DNA of 24,026 bases, from assembly GCA_964035545.1 (NCBI GenBank), contig CAXIUT010000187.1, positions 1-24,026 of the forward strand. Direction: 5' to 3'. Each line of letters starts with the position of its first letter. Within the stretch, counting starts at the first letter, position 1. The stretch is from Bugula neritina (taxonomy: Eukaryota; Bryozoa; Gymnolaemata; Cheilostomatida; Bugulidae). Positions 1-10,203 of the stretch are shown piece by piece. Position numbers and translations under genes: made by a program. The notes under the pieces are model-generated. The model saw only the letters and a list, made by a program, of their open reading frames with translations, searched no databases and was not told the origin of the DNA.

Positions 1-81
1 CCCAACCCCAACCCCAACCCCAACCCCAACCCCAACCCCAACCCCAACCCCAACCCCAACCCCAACCCCAACCCCAACCCC
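1..81. repeat. Left telomere, (CCCCAA)n
   Basis: About 13 uninterrupted CCCCAA units start at base 1 and stop at CCCC before TATAATTG. This is the 5' C-strand orientation expected for a macronuclear chromosome end of the Tetrahymena/Glaucoma type (G4T2). The stop codon of the first gene lies only about 54 bp inside. Confidence 0.98.
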
Positions 82-134
82 TATAATTGATAATAAAATA
101 TGAATATACCAAATTGATAAAGAGATGTAAATAA
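82..134. other. Left subtelomeric spacer
   Basis: AT-rich stretch between the telomere and the stop codon of the RBR ligase gene. It must hold the whole 3' UTR of that gene. I see no other feature. Confidence 0.6.
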
Positions 135-1229
135 TCAGCAGATATAGTCAAACCAAGTTTAGACCGAATAGACAATAAGCCAAACTCCTACAGCTCCAAC
201 AGCAGCTATCGACATTTCAATAAACAAAATCCACATTATAAGTATATATATATCTAGTAAATAGAATATTCCAAGAATAACCAGATCCACAACTGCCAAT
301 ATCGCTATCATATACTTAATATTATTTGATTTTTGCTAGTAGTGATATATTCTAAAATTTCTAACTTTCTGAATAATATGATTGATCACTAAAATGTTAC
401 TTATTATGATCAAATCAAAAACCAATGTTATCAAAATATACTTCAAACCTACAAATAAATAACTGATGAAATTATGAAATATCTAATTGCCCAAAAAAGT
501 TAATACTATCCCTAATATGCATATTGCCATAAACATAATCTTACTCAAAAATATAAAAGCACACTATTTAGGCTCATGAACAGAGTACACATTATTAACT
601 CCACCAAAATAATCTTTCAAACAATACCAACAAAATTGATGACCACACGGACAAGTCATATGAGGGCATCCGCTCGTCTTTTAGATAGGTATATCGCATT
701 TGGGACACTTACTTGTCAAAAATATGAAATAAATATAACCCAAGAAACCTTTAATATCCCAGTTGGCTTTAGGAATCAAAAGATGATGGCATTTAGGACA
801 TTTTTAATCACTATTTCCTCTCCATTTGCACTTTTATATCGTAAAAACATAATCACAAGCTTCAGAAGGACACTTCTCAATATCAGTGGTAAAAGAAGAA
901 TATTTTTTGAATAACCACTCTTATAACTAACTTGAATGATTTTGATTTAAAGTGTTCAAAGCACGACAAATATCTATGGGATGTTGTCCGTCAAAAGGAG
1001 ATATGATTTAGTTACCTGTTTTATATGAGATTTTAGTGATTGATGCTTTGATATGTTGGTACCAACAACTATAGCAAATAACTGAAGGTTTTAGGATTTA
1101 TACTTTAGATGTATTTAGAATGAGACAACATATCTAACAGAATTATTGATTTTATTCAATAGCCTATATTTCTTTTAGCTCTTACATTAATGAAATATCA
1201 GATTTAAGTTCGTAATAATTAAATAGCAT
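135..1229 (-). CDS. RBR (RING-IBR-RING) E3 ubiquitin ligase with C-terminal membrane segments
   Basis: Read with TAA/TAG as Gln, this is one uninterrupted 364-aa frame ending in TGA at 135-137. RING1 starts near Cys31 (CQICC) and continues through ICYSCW; the IBR follows with CPSEACDYVF, CKW and CPKC. RING2 spans about residues 175-204 (KCPKCDIPIQ, SGCPHMTCPCGH, FCWYC). The Cys after SG (about Cys188) matches the catalytic cysteine of RBR ligases, which accept ubiquitin from an E2 as a thioester before passing it to the substrate. At least three or four hydrophobic helices follow residue 215, so the protein is probably anchored in an internal membrane, like the RNF19/RNF144 type. The start is the only ATG after an in-frame TGA. 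The gene is divergent from the syntaxin gene, with a gap of about 59 bp that must contain both promoters. No intron is needed. Confidence 0.9.
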
Positions 1230-1288
1230 AGGAATTCCATGATAGATAGACTCTCTTAGCTAAGAACAGTACTTATCATATCATCTAG

Positions 1289-2196
1289 ATGGCAGGACTG
1301 ATGGGCAACTCATATTCAGAATAAGAATTAGAGTTCAATCATAAAGAATAAGCTTATCAAGATGACAACTAATAAGAAATATAGTTTGGATAAAAATTTA
1401 CCTAAGAAATCAAATCAGTTAGAAGTATGATAGGCGGATTAAATTCTAATAATAAAAAGATCCAAATTATTAAGAATCAATATGCAAAGGCAATAAAATC
1501 AGCACAAGAACAACAAAATAGTCATTAGATGAATTAAATTTTAATGGAAAATGCATCATATCAAAAGAAAATAAAATAAAAATTAATCGCCATTGAAAAA
1601 TAAGTTAGTTAATCTTAAAAGAAAAAACCTGTATCAATCATTTTATCTAGAATTAACCAGAAACAAGAATGAAAAAGAATTTTTATCTTAACCTTAGCAA
1701 AGAAGTTAGCTAAATATTACTTAAACAACAAAAATTTGAATAATAGTATAAAAATACAGTCAAAGATAAAGTTACCAGACAAGTCAAACTTATCGATAGA
1801 GATCTAACTCAATAATAAGTAGATTATTATGTAAATAATCCATAAGCTGCACAAAAAATGTTATAAAAAAAACTATATGGTCCCTCTGTTCAACTAAAAA
1901 ATGCAGTTAGTGATATTCAAGATAAACTCAGAGACATTCAAAACCTCTAAGCATCAGTCAATCAATGCGTTAATCTATTCAATTAACTTTCAGCATTAGT
2001 TTTTGCCCAAGGATAGAAGATAGACAGCATCTAGGCAAATGTATCTCAATGCAAGGATTATATTGAATCAGCATAGAAGAAGTTAGTGAAAGGGAAATAA
2101 CATTTAAAATGTGGCAATAAATGTATGTGTTGTATTGTCGTAATAGCTTTGATTGTTCTAGCTATAATAGTAATCATAGTAGTAGCAACAAAATGA
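1289..2196 (+). CDS. Syntaxin-type Qa-SNARE
   Basis: A 295-aa protein from two exons. Removing a 20-nt intron (1631-1650) joins the two frames exactly. The N-terminal half is Gln/Lys-rich and helical, like a syntaxin Habc bundle. The C-terminal half carries a SNARE helix whose core, ALVFAQGQKIDSIQANVSQC, aligns with the syntaxin signature around the zero-layer Gln (AQG). It ends in a Cys-rich stretch (CGNKCMCC, possible palmitoylation) and a single transmembrane segment (IVVIALIVLAIIVIIVVA), giving a tail-anchored topology. The role is membrane fusion on the target compartment; which compartment cannot be told. The first ATG (1289) is in frame with a second at 1301, whose MGNS context is also plausible. 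Stop is TGA at 2194-2196. Confidence 0.9.
1631..1650 (+). other. 20-nt intron of the syntaxin gene
   Basis: Starts GTATC and ends CTAG. Without its removal the upstream frame hits a TGA within 17 codons of the donor site; with removal (length 2 mod 3) it joins the SNARE frame exactly. Confidence 0.9.
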
Positions 2197-2260
2197 TGTT
2201 CTATTATTTTTAATACCATTATCTAATAATTTGCAATAATTAAGTACTTTATATTTCTAG

Positions 2261-3346
2261 ATGGAGAATTAAGAAACATAAAAATGCTAAAATTGTAAAA
2301 AAGATATCCCTATATCCAAATCAGCCACTCATTTTGGCTACTGTAGAAGAAATATCATCAAATGTAGTATTTGTGGATAGTTTTATGATAAAAATTTTGT
2401 TGAATAACATCAAGAAGAATATCATTTAACTAAATCATGTTAATACTGTTCAGTTAAACTAAATAAAAATGATATTGAGAGTCATGTTGAAAATTGTAGC
2501 ATGAAACCGAAATATTGCCAATATTGTGATCTCAAAGTGCCATAAAAATAATTCGATAAACATTATAAAATATGCTAATCAAGAACAAATCGATGTTAAA
2601 TCTGTGGTTCTTCTATTATTAATAAAAATTATTAAACTCACATCTCTACATGTAATAAAAAATAAAAAATAAAAAAACCTGCATAAATCATAAACAGAGA
2701 ATTCATGTCCAATTCTTACCAAATGGAAGATAGTCTCTCATAATTTTAAAAATAAATTGAAAGAAATTTATAAAAAGATAAAGGATTCAAAAAAGATAAA
2801 CATAAAATCAATAAATAAAAATAAATAAAAAACAAACCAATGAAGATGTAAATCCCTAAAAAATAATAAAATATCAGAAGTAGCAAACCTATAGCTCCAA
2901 TAAAGAAAATTGAACCTAAGAAATAGATAAAAAATCCATAAAAACCTTCTTAGCTATTTAATCCTCATGATTTTATGCCTTCTTACTATGATGAATTCTA
3001 ATAAGAACCTTAACTCAATTATCATAATAGACGACCTTCTATGAATAATTTTATTCAATAGTCACTCTATGCTTAATAGTTGTACCCTAAAAATGTAAAT
3101 ATTGATAATGGTTTTGGTGATATCAGTGAAGAAGATCAACTTCTACAACAAACTTTATTGGAAAGCAGAAAAATAAAAACAAAATATATCAATAATAGTT
3201 TTGCTCAATAAATACCGAAAGATTTTAATAGCAAAGAAATTATGAATTCTTCTTTTTATGGAGATATTTTAGATCAATAAAAGCAAAAAGCTATTTTGGA
3301 ATAATTATAAAGAAGTAAAAAATCAGGAATGAAGAAGAAGAAATGA
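2261..3346 (+). CDS. TRAF-type zinc-finger protein
   Basis: An uninterrupted 361-aa frame in code 6, starting 64 bp after the syntaxin stop and ending in TGA. The first ~130 residues hold repeated Cys/His pairs: CQNC (9-12) with H24 and C28, CSIC with a following H-x3-H, CQYC, CQYCD and CQICG with a terminal THISTC. This spacing is that of TRAF-type/XAF1-like zinc fingers (TRAFD1 family). The rest is low-complexity and rich in Lys, Gln, Pro and Asn, and ends in a Lys cluster (MKKKK). TRAF-type fingers usually mediate protein-protein contacts, but the specific partner here is unknown. No membrane segment is seen. It is tandem with the syntaxin gene and convergent with the kinase downstream. 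Confidence 0.82.
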
Positions 3347-3348
3347 GG

Positions 3349-3350
3349 TT

Positions 3351-3401
<51 letters not shown>

Positions 3402-3405
3402 TTTT
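3349..3405. repeat. (TTTA)n microsatellite
   Basis: About 13 perfect TTTA units lie immediately after the stop of the zinc-finger gene, in the 118-bp convergent gap before the kinase stop. Probably a length-variable spacer or 3' UTR repeat. Confidence 0.95.
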
Positions 3406-3464
3406 CAATATTTATAATGATCTATGTAGTAATATTATAAAATCATTTCATAAGTTAAGTATAT

Positions 3465-5380
3465 TCACCGAAAAAACTCTAAATATTCTCGTAAAAGAAG
3501 AGAAATCCACTCTAATTCAGGGCGACACTTAGGATTAGGATGAAGACATTGCCCAATAAGTAAGCGAAGGAAAGGAAATAGACTATTTTATCCATATTCA
3601 CTCAAACCTTCAGGATTGCAAAACCATCTATCAGAAATATTTTATTCAGAAAAAACCTTTTATCTTTCTTTTTCAGAAAATATAAAATAAGGATACTTAG
3701 AAGTCAGAAGGTTATGAAGAATGACTCCAAAAGAATAAACATCGTTTTTATGATTGAAATAATTTCTTTGATAATAGTTTTAGGGAGCACTATAAGGCAT
3801 AGAAACACCAGGCTTATGGTCTAAATAAAGATAGTAGTACCTTCAAAACTTGGATGATATGACTATCCGAAATCAATGAGTTTAACTGAGAGTTTTTTAC
3901 CAATCATTATGTTATTAAGTTTGAGATCGAGATGAGTGATCTCATAATCTTTAAGATATCTAAGTCCCTGAAGAATCATAAAGGCAAAGTAAATGATAGT
4001 CTGTTGTGAAAGAGACATCTTGAATTTTTTGATATATTCTTCAAGATTATAGGTATTTGAATTTAGGCTAACATGTTCTATGATAAGATCCTGAGAGTGT
4101 TATTCAATATCAGTTGTAAACATAAAGTATTTAGGAGTAAAAATTGATAAAGCACTTTTTATTTTCCTAAGAATCTCTTTTTAGTGAAGAATTCTGCTTC
4201 TATACTAGTTATTAAAACTTATATTCTCTCTTTTCATAATAAACTTTTTTACCTTTAAAACTGCTTTATTTGAAGAAGAAAAATCTTCTTGCTTACCAAC
4301 TAAATATGAAGCAACTGGATAGTATTATAGTTCAGCAAGGTATATATTAGTAAAACCTCCAGAAGCTATCTTACTCAAATATTTTTAATTAATTTTTTTA
4401 GCCAGCTTCATATAATTAACAATAAAATTTCTCGAATTGCTCTCTAACATGGCTGAAATTTGAGGAATCTCTAATCTATTTTTTATTTCTTTTCTCTATT
4501 CTTCTACCAGAGAATAGTCAGTCTCAATATTTTTATTTTTATTTTCATAACTTAAATTTTTACTACAGTAAATTTTGATGCTTGAAAAGTCCTCTTAGAT
4601 AGGAACAACATTGTTATTTAGCAACTACAGTGATTCTTGCTATCTAAATAATTTATTACTAAGAGATTGTTCTTGACTTGTTTCCTATGCTCCTAAATTT
4701 AAAGTGATATTCATAAGTTTCGAATATTTTTGAATTTTTTTAAGTCTAGAACTTCCGTTACATATGATTAGTTCCCGATAGTACAGTTTAGAAGGAGCGT
4801 TAGAAATTTAAAGAATACTTAGAAGAGGTTAATAGATCTTGGGCATATTTTTAGCAAAGTTATTCACAAAAAATTTAAGAAGTTGAGGAAGGTTAGACAT
4901 TTGAGGATTGAGTTGATAGAAGGTTGGATTCTCAATTTTAAGGCTACCTGTATGAATTTCAATGGATAATTTATATTAGTTGAAGATGTGAGGAAAGAGT
5001 TTGTTGAAAATGGACAATATTTTAGAGGCAAATAATCTCCTTTCCTGAGAATGAATCACCATATAAGTCTGATTGGGATTCAATATTTTATAGGTTAGTT
5101 TCATTTCAAAAGATCTTTTGTCAATCGAAATCTTTAATAAAAATGAAAGGTCTTTATAGATGCGATTCAGATTGAATTAAAGTTTGATACTTTTTGAAGT
5201 CTATTCTAGATCTACAAGCTCATCATAGAGGTAGTTTATGTTTTTCAAAATAGAGGTTTTTTTTTCATCTGTTCTAATGAACTATCCTGATGTTCTAAGC
5301 TTTCTTTCATCTTGCTACCTGAAATTTGATAGGTTAGAAGAAAAAATAAGACTATCCAAACCTTAAATGAAGAAGCTCAT
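3465..5380 (-). CDS. Protein kinase with long unknown N-terminal region
   Basis: A 631-aa protein from two exons (20-nt intron at 3821-3840). The first ~330 residues match no domain I recognise; they are Asn/Lys/Leu-rich with hydrophobic patterning. The kinase domain begins with a Gly loop of the form ASGGFTNIYLA (~340-350). It continues with a beta-3 Lys (AVLKVKK, ~K376), catalytic loop HLDLKLNN (~483-490), LIDFG (D503), a degenerate APE (SAPQ), DVYSFGVIL, and a C-lobe end CLHPNPKCRP. All catalytic residues are present (K, D of HxD, N, D of DFG), so activity is likely even though HRD reads HLD. The group cannot be assigned with confidence; the short activation segment and the CRP ending resemble the NAK or TKL-like groups. 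The start ATG follows an in-frame TGA directly. Tandem with the MORN gene upstream. Confidence 0.85.
3821..3840 (-). other. 20-nt intron of the first kinase gene
   Basis: GTACT...TTAG on the minus strand. It falls between the DFG motif and the APE segment. Removal restores the frame into PGVSMPYSAPQ and DVYSFG. Confidence 0.92.
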
Positions 5381-5555
5381 TCAGCAAAATAATTATATAA
5401 AAACAATTTTATTATTTTTCAACTTGAAATTTCAAGCCCTTAAATGATAGTTTATTAAGCTTATCTTTCAAGATATTTCACTTTAAAAGTAATATCATTG
5501 ATTAAAATGGGTGCTTTAAATTCAATTCAAACAAGTTATATGTTTATTTAATATA
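5381..5555. other. Spacer between the MORN and kinase genes
   Basis: AT-rich 175 bp. Short open frames exist on the minus strand (for example one ending in TGA at 5419-5421), but none is long enough to call. It presumably holds the 3' UTR of the MORN gene and the kinase promoter. Confidence 0.4.
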
Positions 5556-7136
5556 TCAATAAGATCCTTTCTTTACAAAAAAACATGGTAAAGGCAAAGG
5601 TTCTTCAAGTTCAGATGTCCCCACTCGTTATTTGCTCTTCTACTAAGTCATTTTATGTTATTAATTAAAATTATTTTTTTGGACATTTCCTCTACTACTA
5701 ATTGATGTAAAATTTTGCCTTGTTTAGTATGAATATTGATATTCTTTGCATATTTTAGGAAATTGATGAATAGGTTGTTTATACATTGCTAATTTTTATT
5801 AATTCACACGAATTTTAGGTTAATAGTAATCTTAATGATTGAAATTTATTTAGTATTCAGTCTATTTGATATTTTTCCTTCTAATCTTCTTTATTCGCTA
5901 GTTATGTCTATCAAAAGATTTTTGATAAACTGAGTCTAAATGATTTTTTTATTTCTATTTAGACAGTCCAAATTTTTATTTATTTCTAATCTAAGGAATG
6001 GATTTCGATGCCTTTGATCTGGTAATCACACCATCTTTAAAGACTCCTTTTATTCTTACTCAAGTTTTTGGATAATATTCTTCTCCATATCCATTTTTTT
6101 ATCCATTTTGAAAAAGTCCCTAATAAATACAATCTTCAGTGGTTAATCTTCCTTAACCATGATATACTCCATCAAGTAGAAATCCAATAAACTTTTAATG
6201 ATTTTTTTCTAGATAAAATTTACCAGTTTTAGCTCCTTATTTAAATTATCCCTTAATTTTACTTTTTTATTTTACATGAATCTCAACACCTAAACCATGT
6301 TTCTTACCATTTTAAAACTAACCATAGTATAATTTTTATTCGTAAAAATAAAGAAAACCTTAGTATTTGCTTTCACTTTTTATTGAATGACCATAATAAA
6401 CACAATTTTTATACTTCTTTATTGAAGGAGATTTAATCACTATTTCACATTTCTAACATAAATTAACAAAAAATGTAAAAATCTAAGATGGACTTGAACC
6501 AAAATATATCTTATTCTCCATTTTTAAAAAACTTTAAACAGTCTTTTCATCCAAGTCTACTATTCTTCTTCCATCTTGTTCTCTTTCAATACAACTATTA
6601 TCTACAATATTCTGCTTTACTATACATCCTGATCTCACTTAGTTCTTCTATCTAAAACTGGATTCAAAATGCACCTGAGAAGTTGTTCCATTATACTGAG
6701 TAGAAGCGTTTTTAGTCGAAGATAGATTCCTTTCTATTCCTTTAGAATTATTTTCAGATACTAAACAAGATTGCTATAAAAGTCCTTTGTTAAGTTCTTT
6801 TATATTTTTTTGTTCTACCTATGGATTATTATCAACAAAAGTCTTTTTTTTCAATTGCCTCCTCTCTCCGCATGTCTCTTCATATTTACTATCAACTTTA
6901 CCATGAAGGATATAATTATTCATATCAATTAGTTTCTTTTCTTCAGACATAGCATCTGGATTAGCTTATTTGATATGAATTTAATCTCTTACTGTTTCTG
7001 ATTGTTAATTTTAGAAGTGTTAATTATCTGATGGCTTTTTATGATGACGAAGAGACTAGATCAATAGTCTGAACTGGCTGGTTGAATGAACTATTTTTTT
7101 CAAAGGACGAGATTATATTAACTCTTAGACTTTCAT
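5556..7136 (-). CDS. MORN-repeat protein with an in-frame TGA
   Basis: The frame runs from ATG 7136. After a ~190-residue N-terminal part of low complexity come repeated MORN units: YYGQFQNGKKHGLGVEIHV, IKGQFKQGAKTG, YHGQGRL, YQGLFQNGQKNGYGEEYY, IKGVFKDG. MORN repeats usually bind membranes or scaffold cytoskeletal complexes. A TGA at 6060-6062 interrupts the last unit (YYPKT-TGA-VRIKGVFKDG). The repeat continues in the same frame with the same 24-residue spacing as the preceding unit, and about 167 further codons stay open, to a TGA at 5556-5558. The product is either 358 aa (stop at 6060) or about 526 aa (TGA read as an amino acid). No GT...AG intron can remove the TGA. A nonsense mutation, a sequencing error or sense UGA are all possible. 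The C-terminal extension is Lys/Gln/Asn-rich and uninformative. Confidence 0.75.
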
Positions 7137-7190
7137 GATTAAAATTATTTTTTATAATTATAATCCATCTATCTTATTATTTCATCATAA

Positions 7191-10105
7191 ATGAATTTAA
7201 AATATTCATATCTGAAGCTTTTTTGCTTCCTTGTCCTTATCCTAGTCACATCCCACTCACAATAATGCGGGCCACAAGATTAATAGTACTATCTTACCAT
7301 GCACCCACATCTCGATGCCTTCTGGCTCAATACCGATGATGAACTAAAAAATCCTAGTTTCAGACCTGCAGGCTTCCTCTTTGCAATGAATCAAAGAAAC
7401 TCAAGAGTCATTTTCGACTCTATGCTTCAAAGCTTGCTTGAAAATCCAATTAGAAAATACATGGTTACCTAGATAGTATTTTTCAAGGATTGGTATGATG
7501 CTCTTTCCGAAGAGAAAAAAGACAAAGTAAAGTAGATAATAAAGAATGGCCAGCTATAAATAACTAACGGAGGATGGGTTTAAAATGATGAGGCAGTATG
7601 TTATGTAGACGACATAATAGATCAATATACAATAGGTCATAATTGGATGGGTTCTACTTTTGGCTAATAAATAAAAATAGCCTGGGCAACTGATAGTTTT
7701 GGCCATTCTCACTCACAAGCAGCCATAGAACATCTTCTCGGTATATAAATTCAAGCCATTTAAAGAATTGATGATAGATATATCTATAAAAGAAAAGACG
7801 GTAGTTTACTATAATTTTACTGGTCTGCAGTCAGTGATTCGAATGGAAAGAAATATGGTGGAGTTCTTAACTATATTAGACATTTTTTACATTAATATGT
7901 CGATTATAGAAGAACTTCTTCACAATCTATCGCCAATGATCACAATAGAATGACTGGAGTTATGAAAAAATTATACAGAAAAAATAAAATGTTCAGATTT
8001 ATTGGAAATGACTTCTAATAATTTATTCCACAAGAATTTAATGTTTTAGAGAAAGCTATGAAAAGTCTAAACTAAAAAAATAATAAGCAATGTAATATCT
8101 TCAAATACGGCAATCCTTCAGATTACTTCAGATGGATGAAAGATGATACAACTTCTAAAGTCCCAGTTCGTTAGAGTGATTTTCTTCCAAATTTTGATCA
8201 GGATCACTATTGGTCTGGATACTACACAACAAATCCATAGCTAAAGATAGTATGTAAAGATTTTTCAAGATTATTAAACATGTTCAGAAAGATATATATA
8301 AAACATTTAGTACGAGGAGGGGCACCAAGTGAACCAATAAGAAAATAAATACAAAAATCAGATTAATTAGTATCAGTTATGCAACATCATGATGGTATTA
8401 CTGGAACATCAAAATATCACATTGAATAACTTTTCAAAAATCGAATGAATTAAAGATCTAGATAAATACTTACTCATATAAAAAAACTTATGGGAAATAA
8501 CTATCTTTTATGCTCATTATATAATAATGGAAATAAATGCACGATTCCTAGTTCTGATGGATCAACTTTATATCTATCTATCATGCATGAAGGGTCAACT
8601 AAAGTATAAAAAATATAACTATCACTTCCTTCAAATATGCAATATTAAGTTGCATAAGATACTACTGATAGCGTTTTTTGTTCTTCAGATAATCATTGCA
8701 CTCTTGTTTTCGAAGCTACACTCCTACCAGGATAAAATATATTTACTTTGAATCCTATATCAGCAACCAACAATCAAGGCATCACTTTCGGATGGTAAAG
8801 TGTTTAAGGAAATAGATTTAGTAGTGATATATTTTCAGTTTAGATTGGAAATGGTGAAATAAAATATATACCAAAAGATGGCAACGAAATGATCCTCAAG
8901 ATAGTAAGATCCAGAAATACAGGATCATCAGTTGGGACATAAACTTGGAATAAATTTGGTGATTCAATTAAGAAAAATTAAAGACGTATTCCTGGTATTT
9001 ACATCATGTCCAATACTGGAATAATATAAGCTGTAGATGGCTCTTTTTACAAAAATCTAAAAGTAGTCCAAGGCAAAAAACACTCAAAAATATCAGTTAT
9101 GAGCTAAATAAGTAACATAGTTATCTCAATCAACAATGAATAACTTAATATAATAAACGTGGAAGCTACCTTCAAACCTCCAAGCAATCAAATGTATGAC
9201 TACTTCCTTAAAATCGATTCAAAAATATAAGCCAAAAGTACTTTCTATCATGACGTCAATGGCTACCTTGTAAGCAAAAGAACAATCGGATAAAGATTAG
9301 ACTATGAAGTACAATATCGAAATTAAGATAAAATAAACTTCAATAACTTCCCTATGTGTTCATTCGGATACATAATTGAATAAAACAAAAAAGTAATCAT
9401 ATCATAATTCAGTTCGTTGTTTTTACAGATAGAGCTCAAGGATTTACCACTTATGACAAAAGTTTATTGGTAAATATTGATAGATTGGCCAGTGATGACT
9501 ACAAAGGAGTCGGAGAAGGCTATGGTAGATCAGTCAATAACACTTTCAAATTCAAAATCGGTATAGTTGATAAAGATACCTATATATAAAGAAAATGGCA
9601 AAAATAATATGACTAGCCACTTCTAGCCACTGTCTCTAGTTCACCTATCAAAAGCAATACCATCTAATCAACAGATAATAATTATAGCATGCTCAAATAT
9701 ACAGTATTTCTGTTGAATAGTGATGAGTTTGTTCTTAGACTTTACAATCTAAAAGAAAAAGATCAAATTCAATTACCTAAATATGGCAAGAATTAGTGGA
9801 ATCTCAAAGGTCTTGGACTTGATTTAAAATATAAAGATATCAAAGAATCATTTGCAAATGGAAACCCTCTTTCTGATAGAAAAAGATGGACTGAAATAAA
9901 AGAATAAATCAATATGTTCACAGTTGCATAAAAAGATTCATCAGACTCAATAGTTATTGAACCTCTTCAAATAAGATCATTCAGGATAAACCTTAAAAAA
10001 TAAATATTAGTTCATTCTTCAAAAACTCCTTAACAATAGCTTGTAAATATCAAAATAACAGATACAAAAAGTATGAAAACACCTTTCGCAAGAAGATGTT
10101 TCTGA
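7191..10105 (+). CDS. GH38 alpha-mannosidase, secreted/lysosomal type
   Basis: A 964-aa protein in two exons (20-nt intron 9393-9412). An N-terminal hydrophobic stretch (about residues 8-22, LKLFCFLVLILVTS) is a signal peptide. GH38 hallmarks follow: HPHLDAFWL with the zinc-binding H40 and D42, GGWVQNDEA, WATDSFGHSHSQ with the nucleophile Asp168, and HHDGITGTSK (~399-408). The C-terminal beta-sandwich region includes VVFTDRAQGF and YGRSVNN. GH38 enzymes of this type are retaining, zinc-dependent exomannosidases acting on alpha-mannose of N-glycans in lysosomes or digestive vacuoles. Length is close to that of lysosomal members (~1000 aa). Divergent from the MORN gene with a gap of only 54 bp. 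Confidence 0.95.
9393..9412 (+). other. 20-nt intron of the mannosidase gene
   Basis: GTAAT...TCAG. It joins ...QNKK to FVVFTDRAQGF, which is the expected GH38 continuation; the unspliced frame becomes non-homologous. Confidence 0.93.
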
Positions 10106-10203
10106 TTGTTTAACACCCCTCAAACAAGTATAAATCTTTTATTATCATAATGCTTGAATTATTATCTTAATATTAATTTTATTGCAATAATACTCATCAA
10201 TAA

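Noticed and set aside
1-81. Short tandem repeat that could be mistaken for a CRISPR or bacterial repeat
   Set aside because: It is a simple 6-nt telomere repeat without spacers, and the genes are eukaryotic.
576-914. 112-codon plus-strand ORF in the standard code
   Set aside because: It is antisense to the RING2/IBR part of the RBR ligase, whose cysteine pattern is unmistakable on the minus strand.
5419-5555. Minus-strand open frame ending in TGA at 5419-5421 as a further exon of the MORN gene
   Set aside because: No short GT...AG intron connects it to the MORN frame and its length is within chance for AT-rich DNA with one stop codon.
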